64,000 nucleotides of DNA from Bog-159 sp049511415 (GTDB lineage: Bacteria > Acidobacteriota > Terriglobia > Bryobacterales > Bryobacteraceae): the NCBI GenBank assembly GCA_049511415.1, contig JBEKYC010000037.1:1-64000 (forward strand), read 5' to 3'. Below are positions 55,578 through 62,716 of the stretch, piece after piece (positions within the stretch are counted from its first letter, which is position 1; each line of letters starts with the position of its first letter). A program made the translations under genes and the position numbers. Under the pieces are notes generated by a model that ran no database searches, had not been told where the DNA came from, and saw only the letters and a list, made by a program, of their open reading frames with translations.

Positions 55578-55607
55578 ATTATCAAACTTTAGTGTGTTAT
55601 TGTCAAG
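55578..55607 (-). promoter_or_regulatory. dnaK promoter overlapping a HAIR-like HspR operator
   Basis: On the minus strand: TTGACA (55606-55601), 17-base spacer, GATAAT (55583-55578). Overlapping it is CTTGACA-N7-ACTAAAG (55607-55587), which matches the HspR consensus CTTGAGT-N7-ACTCAAG at 11 of 14 positions with the exact seven-base spacing. Binding would cover the -35 box and spacer. Predicted leader is about 34 bases. Confidence 0.75.
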
Positions 55608-55622
55608 CAAATGATACTTGCC

Positions 55623-55997
55623 TTATTTCCAAGCGGATAAACCCTCTTGAGAGCGCTCAATCAGAATCCGGACCAACCCGGGGTGTCCGTCGAGGGGCGG
55701 CGCGATGCGGATTTCAACATTTTGGAATTTCGAAGCCAATCCCGTTACAATTCCGGGCAGATCGCGCTGCAAGTGGATGCCGAGAGTAAGGAAATAGGGC
55801 ACGACCAACACGCGGTCCACGCCTTGCGCCACCAGCCGGGTAACACCTTCTTCCAGATCGGGTTTGGCCTCCAGAAAGGCTGTCTCGACCGCTTCGAAGC
55901 CGCCGGCCTTAGCGGTCGCCACGGCAACCGTGCGCACCGCATCGTTGGCGGAGGGCACGCTGGAACCATGCGCAAAGATGACAATGCCGCTCCGCAT
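55623..55997 (-). CDS. CbiX/SirB-like chelatase
   Basis: From ATG 55997 the product has 124 residues, the length of the short CbiX form. The start GIVIFAHGSSVPSANDAV has the catalytic His, and VLVVPYFLTLGIHLQRDLPG holds the second metal-site His. It would insert Co or Fe into sirohydrochlorin for cobalamin or siroheme synthesis. An in-frame ATG 15 bases upstream is an alternative start. It reads toward dnaK and is separated from the dnaK promoter by 15 bases; no other tetrapyrrole genes are nearby. Confidence 0.82.
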   Translation of the reverse strand: MRSGIVIFAHGSSVPSANDAVRTVAVATAKAGGFEAVETAFLEAKPDLEEGVTRLVAQGVDRVLVVPYFLTLGIHLQRDLPGIVTGLASKFQNVEIRIAPPLDGHPGLVRILIERSQEGLSAWK

Positions 55998-56020
55998 AGC
56001 TACCATGAGCATATCAAACT

Positions 56021-56185
56021 ATGCTGAAGCGGCTGGTCGTAGCGCTGGTTGGAATGGCGATGGGCGCCATGATCGGGTTGGGCGCGGCCATGATGGGACT
56101 TGGAAACGTGGCGATCCTGGTGGGCGCTGCGCTGGGCGCCGTGGCGTTTTCGATTGGCGCCGCGCGCGTCGGCCGGGCCGGCTGA
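56021..56185 (+). CDS. Small two-helix membrane protein
   Basis: This 54-residue protein starts MLKRLVVALVGMAMGAMIGL, then GAAMMGLGNVAILVGAALGA and a basic end (ARVGRAG). Two hydrophobic Gly-rich helices with small-xxx-small spacing (GMAMGAMIGLGAAMMG) suggest a membrane miniprotein. It is divergent from the CbiX-like gene (23 bases) and its 3' end faces the kinase gene. No family is recognised. Confidence 0.5.
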   Translation: MLKRLVVALVGMAMGAMIGLGAAMMGLGNVAILVGAALGAVAFSIGAARVGRAG

Positions 56186-56200
56186 GGCGCGGAGACCGCC

Positions 56201-58036
56201 TCAACGGGAACCAAAAAACCAAAGCTTGATCGGCTGATATAACAAATAGAGCGCGCCCGCCGCCAGCCAGATCATGGAGCTGACCGAGAGGGCGCGCGCC
56301 GTGATGCGCACCTCCGGCGTGCGGTCCAACTGCAGCAGCGGACCGGCTTCATTGGCTGCGGTCCGGTCGTATAGAAACAACGGCGCCGCGGCATACAATG
56401 CAAAGATCGGAAACCAGGTCGCGGTAATCACCGCATTCGGCTGATCCACCTCGCCGCCGCGTGCCAGGAAGGCAACCGATTTGAGCACTTCCGCGACCGC
56501 GAATGCCGCCAGTGCCAGGTGGCGAATCGCCAGAGCGCGCCCGGCAGACCGCAAACCGTTCATCAAGTCGCGCGAACGTTGAATGGCTGCTTTTCCCGAT
56601 ATTCCTTCCACGACGCAAATCACTGGCCACAGGCAATCGCCGGTCACCCAGCCGGGGCCCGGAAACCACAGTGATCGGGCTTGTGTCTTCAGCATCGCCG
56701 GCAGCGTGCGGATGAGCTTCCAGAAGACGCGGAACGACAAAAATCTGCGGATCCGCACCTTCTCGTCGAGCGCCATCAGGGCCGCGGAAGCGCGCAGTAT
56801 GTTGTCCGAGAAAATGAAAAGCACCGCCGCCACGGCCTGGACCAGCACGATGCGTGGCACGGCCGCCGGCAGGAATTTCCGGCTGAAGGTTGCCAGAATG
56901 GCGGTCAGCGCCAGGATCACGGTATAGATGGGAAGCAGAAGAAGGGCATAGGCCCCGAGATGTTGCAGCAGAAAGGCTTTGGATCGGCGCAGCGCCAGGA
57001 ATTCGGCATCCACGGCGTTGTGCAGCCGCCGTGTGAACAGAAGCGCGGAGGCCGGCCGATCTTCCGGATTGCGCGCCAATCCAGCGAGAATCACGTCCGA
57101 TACGTCGCGCGGCAACTTACTGTGGACACTGGTGGGCGGCCGCGGATTGCCCGTGCGGTGGAATTCGATGAGGTCGCTGGTCTTTCCGGTGAAAGGCAGC
57201 TCGCCGCAAACCAGCGAGTAGGCCACCACGGCCAAGCTATAGATGTCGGAGCGGAAATCGATTTCCTTGCCCAATGCCTGCTCCGGCGACATATACGCCG
57301 GCGTGCCGATCACGCTGCCCGGCATGGTGTGCGCGCCGGCGCTGCTGTCGAATGATGCGGAGGACAGACCCGAAGGCGTGGGCGCCAGGGCGACGGTCTC
57401 TATTTCATCGCCTGGATGCGGCGCGTCGATTAGAACCGTTTCCGATTCGCCATTGCCGGCCAGGGTCCGCGGTATGGGTGTCCGCGCGACACTCTCCTCC
57501 GTCCCGTCCTTGAGACGCGGCGACCATTCCCCGAGCAGGTTCACCTTGGCCACGCCGAAGTCGAGGACCTTCACCGTGTACCCGCCGCGGCCATTGGGCT
57601 CCAGCCAGATGTTATCCGGCTTCAGGTCGCGGTGCACGATTCCGTGTCCGTGCGCCTCGGCCAGCGCCAGCCCGATCTGGTCCAGGAGATCGGCGACGAG
57701 CGGCAGCGTGATGTGGGTATGGGCTTTCTGGAATTCGGAGAGCGTCTGTCCATCCAGAAATTCCATCACCAGGTAAGGCATGTCGCCGCCGGCGGTTTTG
57801 GCGATGCCGAAATCGGTGACGTTTACGATGTTGGGATGACGCAGGCGGCCGCAGGCTTGCGCTTCACGCTGAAACCGGGCGAGGAATTGCGGGTCCGCCG
57901 CCCAGCGCGGCGCGATGACTTTGACGGCCACCACCCGGGTGGTGCCGAGGTGCGTAGCCAGGTAGACGTTGCCCATGCCGCCCGCGCCGAGCTGCTGGTC
58001 GATGCGGTATTTGGCGTCGAGGATTTCGCCGATCAT
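56201..58036 (-). CDS. Membrane Ser/Thr protein kinase (PknB type)
   Basis: The 611-residue protein has an N-terminal Hanks-type kinase domain: GAGGMGNVYLA (P loop), Lys39 in VVAVKVI, catalytic HRDLKPDN at 135-142, DFG at 159-161 and GTPAYMSPEQ at 244-253. Between DFG and SPE there are about 90 residues, roughly 60-70 more than usual, rich in Thr, Ser, Pro and Glu. After residue 350 there are about six hydrophobic segments (AYALLLLPIYTVILALTAIL, IVLVQAVAAVLFIFSDNIL, HLALAAFAVAEVLKSVAFLA, and others), giving a polytopic membrane domain instead of PASTA repeats. Substrates are unknown. The gene stands alone. Confidence 0.9.
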   Translation of the reverse strand: MIGEILDAKYRIDQQLGAGGMGNVYLATHLGTTRVVAVKVIAPRWAADPQFLARFQREAQACGRLRHPNIVNVTDFGIAKTAGGDMPYLVMEFLDGQTLSEFQKAHTHITLPLVADLLDQIGLALAEAHGHGIVHRDLKPDNIWLEPNGRGGYTVKVLDFGVAKVNLLGEWSPRLKDGTEESVARTPIPRTLAGNGESETVLIDAPHPGDEIETVALAPTPSGLSSASFDSSAGAHTMPGSVIGTPAYMSPEQALGKEIDFRSDIYSLAVVAYSLVCGELPFTGKTSDLIEFHRTGNPRPPTSVHSKLPRDVSDVILAGLARNPEDRPASALLFTRRLHNAVDAEFLALRRSKAFLLQHLGAYALLLLPIYTVILALTAILATFSRKFLPAAVPRIVLVQAVAAVLFIFSDNILRASAALMALDEKVRIRRFLSFRVFWKLIRTLPAMLKTQARSLWFPGPGWVTGDCLWPVICVVEGISGKAAIQRSRDLMNGLRSAGRALAIRHLALAAFAVAEVLKSVAFLARGGEVDQPNAVITATWFPIFALYAAAPLFLYDRTAANEAGPLLQLDRTPEVRITARALSVSSMIWLAAGALYLLYQPIKLWFFGSR

Positions 58037-58121
58037 GGAGTGAAGGGAAGGCCTAGCGTCATCATAGCAACCGCGGGATCGGCAGACGCGATCGGTGATA
58101 GGATGAATTTCTAAGATAGCC

Positions 58122-58850
58122 CTAATAACTGAATGAGGAAGTCGAAAAAAACTCGATTCTCAAGCCGGTAGGCGACGCGCCGCTGGGCCCACTGGGGTCA
58201 TACGGATTTTGCACCACGAAATACAAAGCTGCCGGACTGGCGACCGCCAGCGGTACCGGGTTGGTGAAGCTGAAAGGCCACCATTGGGTGAAGTCGCTGC
58301 TGCCCTGGCCCGCGGGATTGACTGGAAACGTCTGGCCGGAGACCAGGTAACACGAGGGGTTACCGGACGGGGTTGACAGGTAGATGGCCACCACTGCATT
58401 GTCGGAAGCGAGTTGGCCATTAATGGTGAAACCGAGGGGCGCCGGCGAGTCAGAGATCGGGAAGAATGTCGCGTAGACATAGTACCCCGGTCTCTGGTTG
58501 TTTTCTCCGTCAAAGGGCGTAATCCATTCCGACGCGGTGCTGGCGCTGTCGGGCATCCAAGCAGCATTTGGCGTGTCCACCCGAGCCTCGACAATATTCC
58601 GTACGCACCGATCGGCGGACTTTGAAGCGGAGGCTGGGTCCACGTAGGCCACTGCCCAGTTGGCGTCCAGGTTGGGTCCGCCGCCGGGCGGATTGGGTGT
58701 TACCAGAGTGCCTGAACATCCGTTCGGTAGTTTGCGCGTCTCGCCGGTGTTGCAAAGGCTGGGAATCTGCGCGAGGCCTGCAGTCGTGAACAAAAGCATG
58801 GCTGCCAAAGAGTACAGAGCCGAACGGGAACGTTTTGCGAACGTGAGCAT
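58122..58850 (-). CDS. Secreted hypothetical protein
   Basis: ATG 58850 has GGAGAG upstream and begins a 242-residue protein with a signal peptide (RSALYSLAAMLLFTTAGLAQ). The mature part has two Cys pairs (SLCNTGETRKLPNGCSG and DRCVRN with PSCYLVSG) and a beta-rich body with PGYYVYATFFPISDSPAPLG and LGFTINGQLASDNAVVAIYL, resembling carbohydrate-binding or galactose-binding-like sandwiches. A C-terminal anchor is not evident. Family unknown. Confidence 0.6.
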   Translation of the reverse strand: MLTFAKRSRSALYSLAAMLLFTTAGLAQIPSLCNTGETRKLPNGCSGTLVTPNPPGGGPNLDANWAVAYVDPASASKSADRCVRNIVEARVDTPNAAWMPDSASTASEWITPFDGENNQRPGYYVYATFFPISDSPAPLGFTINGQLASDNAVVAIYLSTPSGNPSCYLVSGQTFPVNPAGQGSSDFTQWWPFSFTNPVPLAVASPAALYFVVQNPYDPSGPSGASPTGLRIEFFSTSSFSY

Positions 58851-59007
58851 GGAATCTCTCCGTGGGTTTCGTGAAGAATACGCCCAGATTCCGAGTATAC
58901 ATCTCAGGGGAGACGGATGGCCGCAAGCCTCCGCATGCGCGTGCGAGTGCGTACTCCCACCGCTTTCCCCGCTGTCTGGAAGCGCACTATAATTAGGAAG
59001 GCACCCC

Positions 59008-60495
59008 ATGAAAACAGATAAACCTGATCAAAACTCCTGTCCGTTGATGACCACGTCGTCCGGCCGTCCGGTCGGCGACAACCAGAACTCCGTCACTGCG
59101 GGTCCCAGAGGCCCGGTATTGATGGAAGACTATCTTCTTTTCGAGAAGATGGCCCAGTTCAATCGCGAGCGCATTCCGGAACGCGTCGTGCATGCCAAAG
59201 GCGCCGGCGCGCACGGCACGTTCACGGTTACCGGCGATATCTCCAAATACACTACGGCCAAGCTTTTCAACCATGCCGGCAAAACGACCCCCGTATTGGC
59301 CCGTTTCTCCACCGTGGCAGGCGAGAAGGGTTCGGCCGACACCGCCCGCGACCCGCGCGGCTTCTCCATCAAGTTCTACACCGAAGAAGGCAACTGGGAT
59401 ATGACGGGCAACAATACACCCATCTTCTTCATCCGCGACCCGCTCAAGTTCAGCGACTTCATTCACTCGCAGAAGCGCATTCCGGCGACGAACCTGCGCG
59501 ATCCAAAGGTCATGTGGGATTTCTGGTCCCTCTCTCCCGAATCGCTACATCAGGTCACCATCCTCTTCTCTGACCGTGGCACGCCCGATGGCTACCGCCA
59601 CATGCACGGTTTTTCCAGCCACACCTTCAGCCTGACCAACGTCAAGGGCGAGCGCTTCTATTGCAAGTGGCACTTCCTCACGCTGCAGGGCATCAAGAAC
59701 CTGAATGCGGCGCAGGCCGACCAGATCGCCGGAACCGATCCCGACTACGCCACGCGCGATTTACACGATGCCATCGAACGGGGAGAGTTCCCGAAGTGGC
59801 GCGTGTGTGTCCAGATCATGCCCGAGGCGGAAGCCGAAACGTATAATATCCATCCGTTCGACCTTACGAAGGTTTGGCCGCATAAAGACTACCCGCTCAT
59901 CGAAGTCGGAGTAATGGAGCTGAACAGCAATCCGAAGAACTATTTCAACGAAGTCGAACAGGCGGCGTTCTCGCCAGTCAACATCGTCCCCGGCATGGGT
60001 TATTCGCCGGATAAGATGCTGCAGGCGCGCCTGATCAGTTATCCGGACGCGCATCGCTACCGTCTTGGCGTCAACTTCGAGACGCTGCCGGTCAACCGGC
60101 CGCAGTGCCCCGTGCATACGTACAATCGCGATGGCTTTATGCGCGCCGATGAAAACGGCGGCGACCGCCCCAACTATGAGCCGAACAGCTTCGGCGGGCC
60201 CGTGCAAGACCCGCGCTACCGCGAACTGCCGTACAAGGTATCGGGCGATGTCGGCCGGTACGATCACCGGGCAGGGAACGAAGATTACAAACAGGCCGGC
60301 GATCTTTTCCGCCTCATGACCGCGGCGGAGAAGAAAGCGCTCATCAGTAATCTGGCGGGCCATATGAAGGGCATCCCGGAACGAATCGCCAAGCTGCAGA
60401 TCGAACACTTCAGCAAAGCCGATCCGGCTTATGGGAGCGGCGTTGCGGAAGCCCTCGGCATTACGGTTTCCGAATCTGAACTCGCATCCGTGTAG
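59008..60495 (+). CDS. katA: Monofunctional heme catalase
   Basis: The 495-residue enzyme dismutates hydrogen peroxide. The catalytic His62 is in RVVHAKGAGAHGTF, the Asn pair N135-N136 in GNNTPIFFIRDP, and the proximal heme ligand Tyr351 in YPDAHRYRLG. The size fits the small-subunit clade 3 catalases. No signal peptide is visible, so it is cytoplasmic. A terminator follows at 60566. No OxyR or peroxide regulator is adjacent. Confidence 0.95.
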   Translation: MKTDKPDQNSCPLMTTSSGRPVGDNQNSVTAGPRGPVLMEDYLLFEKMAQFNRERIPERVVHAKGAGAHGTFTVTGDISKYTTAKLFNHAGKTTPVLARFSTVAGEKGSADTARDPRGFSIKFYTEEGNWDMTGNNTPIFFIRDPLKFSDFIHSQKRIPATNLRDPKVMWDFWSLSPESLHQVTILFSDRGTPDGYRHMHGFSSHTFSLTNVKGERFYCKWHFLTLQGIKNLNAAQADQIAGTDPDYATRDLHDAIERGEFPKWRVCVQIMPEAEAETYNIHPFDLTKVWPHKDYPLIEVGVMELNSNPKNYFNEVEQAAFSPVNIVPGMGYSPDKMLQARLISYPDAHRYRLGVNFETLPVNRPQCPVHTYNRDGFMRADENGGDRPNYEPNSFGGPVQDPRYRELPYKVSGDVGRYDHRAGNEDYKQAGDLFRLMTAAEKKALISNLAGHMKGIPERIAKLQIEHFSKADPAYGSGVAEALGITVSESELASV

Positions 60496-60565
60496 TAAGG
60501 CTGGGGGGTTCGCGCAAGTCGCCGGCGGTCCAGGCCGCCGGCACGGAATTATCCATACTGAAATC

Positions 60566-60604
60566 GGGGCCCGCTGGGCAGCCTGCCAGCCGGGCCTTTT
60601 CTTT
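60566..60604 (+). terminator. Terminator downstream of katA
   Basis: GGCCCGCTGG (60568-60577) pairs with CCAGCCGGGCC (60586-60596) with one bulged base, followed by TTTTCTTT. Confidence 0.75.
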
Positions 60605-60826
60605 GCTCACACCGCATAGATCCGACGGACTTACATGACTCCACTCGATGCAGTGATCTGGCGGATTACCGCACCGCGGGGCTGTCGTCGGATGGATCGG
60701 CCGGTCCGCACGGGCGATCGTCAGGTTCGCGCACCATTTCGACGCCACGCCGGCCAATTATTGACGCGGGTTTGCTTGGGCCTATATGTTTCTCGCTCGC
60801 GGAGGATTTTGGAGTAAAATCACTTC
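60605..60826. other. Intergenic region upstream of the propeller gene
   Basis: No gene recognised. The last 40 bases contain AT-rich sequence (TTTTGGAGTAAAATCACTTC) with GGAG about 17 bases before ATG 60827 and a possible -10 TAAAAT. Confidence 0.4.
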
Positions 60827-61846
60827 ATGCTGAATCGATTAGTTAGAACCACTGGGCTGCTGATTGTGTTCGGACTTAGCGCAGCCCTATTGATGCTGTT
60901 CTCGAATGGGCGCGGCGCGGCCCAAACCAGCGGTTCGGGCAATGTTGTCTCGAGCGTGTTTACGCGCAATCCGCTACAGGTGGCGCTGCTGCAGTGGTAC
61001 CCGGCCAACCTGGTCACCAGCTTTGCGGCGGGCGTAGGCGCGGAGCGCGTGGCGTTCGACGGCGCCAACATCTGGGTGACCAACGCCGGTGACTCCAACA
61101 ACGGCACCACGGTCACGAAAATGAGCGCGAATGACGGCACGCTGCTGGGAACGTTCGAGGTGGGAGCGGCGCCGGTGGGTATCGCCTACGATGGGGCCAA
61201 TATGTGGGTGTCGGATTATGCGGGTAACATGGTATCCAAGGTGCGCGCCAGCGACGGCGCCGTGCTCGGCAAGTTCCCGACCGGTGCAGGCCCCGGATGG
61301 GTGGTTTTCGATGGCGCCCACATCTGGACGTCGAACTATTTGGACAACAACGTGACTAAGCTGCGCGCGAGCGATGGCGCGGTACTTGCCAATTACACGG
61401 TTGGTCTGAACCCCGCGGGGATCGCGTTTGATGGCTTCCACATCTGGGTGGTCAATATCTCCGGCGGCAATGTGACGGAGCTGAACGCCAGTGATGGCAC
61501 CGTGACGGGGACATTTCCCGTCGGCCATGCGCCTTATGACATAGCCTTTGACGGCACGAATATGTGGGTTAGCAATTTTGGCAGTGATACGTTGACCAAG
61601 CTGAACGGGGTCGACGGCAGTTCGCTGGGGACGTTCCCGACCGGTTCGGGACCTTACGGCGTTGTCTATGATGGCGCCAACATCTGGGTGGCAAATTCGG
61701 GCGATAACACCGTGACCAAGCTGCGGGCCAACACGGGCACAAACATGGGTACGTTCGGGGTAGGTGCGGGTCCGAATGGCATAGTCTTTGACGGCACGAA
61801 TGTTTGGGTGGCGAACAACACCAGCAATACAGTTTCGAAGCTATAG
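60827..61846 (+). CDS. Secreted YVTN/Vgb-like beta-propeller
   Basis: The 339-residue protein has a hydrophobic N-terminal signal (LLIVFGLSAALLMLFSNG) and about seven repeats of about 41 residues, each with FDGANIWVTN, then VTKL-ASDG and TFPVG-GP-GI. These form a seven-bladed propeller like the virginiamycin-B-lyase/YVTN group. The lyase catalytic residues cannot be confirmed. It may bind ligands or surface partners. It is a single-gene unit. Confidence 0.85.
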   Translation: MLNRLVRTTGLLIVFGLSAALLMLFSNGRGAAQTSGSGNVVSSVFTRNPLQVALLQWYPANLVTSFAAGVGAERVAFDGANIWVTNAGDSNNGTTVTKMSANDGTLLGTFEVGAAPVGIAYDGANMWVSDYAGNMVSKVRASDGAVLGKFPTGAGPGWVVFDGAHIWTSNYLDNNVTKLRASDGAVLANYTVGLNPAGIAFDGFHIWVVNISGGNVTELNASDGTVTGTFPVGHAPYDIAFDGTNMWVSNFGSDTLTKLNGVDGSSLGTFPTGSGPYGVVYDGANIWVANSGDNTVTKLRANTGTNMGTFGVGAGPNGIVFDGTNVWVANNTSNTVSKL

Positions 61847-61891
61847 TAACGACTTGCAAATGAATATATCCGGAACTTCCAAGATGAGAAC

Positions 61892-62292
61892 ATGAAAGAG
61901 TCGGCCGCGAGCCGAGGCCAACCGGCATCGGAGCTCACTTCCGAAAAGAATCGCCGGACTCGCGAACTGGCGGGGGGAAACCCTCGGCAGGATGCCCAAA
62001 CTCATCAAGGAAACCGACCCGGATCGTCGAGGAGTGGAAGTGGATGGGCACTCCGATTTGGTCGCACGACGGCATCATCACTGGTGAATCCTGCCAAAAG
62101 GTCGTGAAGCTTACCTTCTCCAAGGGCGCGTTTCCGAAGGATCCGGCCCGTCTGTTCAACCCGAGTCTCGACGGAAACGCACGCCGCGGGATCGAAATTC
62201 ACGAAGGGGGAGAAGTTGAAGAGTCCGCCTTCCGGGCGCTCGTTCGCCAATTGGCCGCCCTCAACACTTCCGGCAAGTCGGAACCTTCGTAG
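61892..62292 (+). pseudogene. DUF1801 (YdhG-like) protein with two frameshifts
   Basis: The conserved DUF1801 sequence is spread over three frames. ATG 61892 starts SAASRGQPASELTSEK; the next frame gives RIAGLANWRGETLGRMPKLI and KETDPD; from about 62028 a third frame gives IVEEWKWMGTPIWSHDGIIT, VVKLTFSKGAFPKDPARLFN and SLDGNARRGIEIHEGGEVEE, ending at 62292. Joined, the product is a complete family member of about 130 residues. Intact relatives are small cytoplasmic proteins of unknown function. Confidence 0.7.
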
Positions 62293-62435
62293 AAACCGAA
62301 GTCCTAAGGGATTCCGCCTCTGAACGAGTCCGACATCGCGGCGGCGGAGGTGTCGTTCCGCCCGAGCGTACCCAAGTCGAAAATGGCCGCGACAATCGCA
62401 AGGAGCAAATAGTGGGGATACTGGATCATTCTCGA
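62293..62435. other. Short gap without a gene
   Basis: No coding or structural feature was recognised between the DUF1801 remains and the IPT-like fragment. Confidence 0.4.
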
Positions 62436-62567
62436 AACAGATCCCTTAAACCCGCGGCTTTGCAAGCGACGATCTCGTTCGGCGCGACAACTGGGAAAGT
62501 TCAGGTAGTCACTCCGGGCGGCCCGCTGTCGAGCAACATCACTTTCCGAGTGCTGCCCTGGGCGTAA
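62436..62567 (+). pseudogene. C-terminal fragment of an IPT/TIG-type secreted protein
   Basis: The frame ending in TAA at 62565 reads LQATISFGATTGKVQVVTPG, then GPLSSNITFRVLPWA. This is the end of an IPT/TIG (Ig-like) domain: V-P-GATTGKV-V-TPGG followed by F-V. There is no start or upstream domain, so only the tail remains. Confidence 0.5.
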
Positions 62568-62716
62568 GCCGGCGGCAGGAGACGCGCCAACAGTGGCCTG
62601 CACAAAGGTAAACAACAATAGTTCCGAAGCAGTGCTGGGCGAACCGCGTCGGGAGGCAAAGCCGTTCCTTCGAACTTGCCGACATGTGCGGCGGCGACGG
62701 TTTGCTGCCCGCGGCC

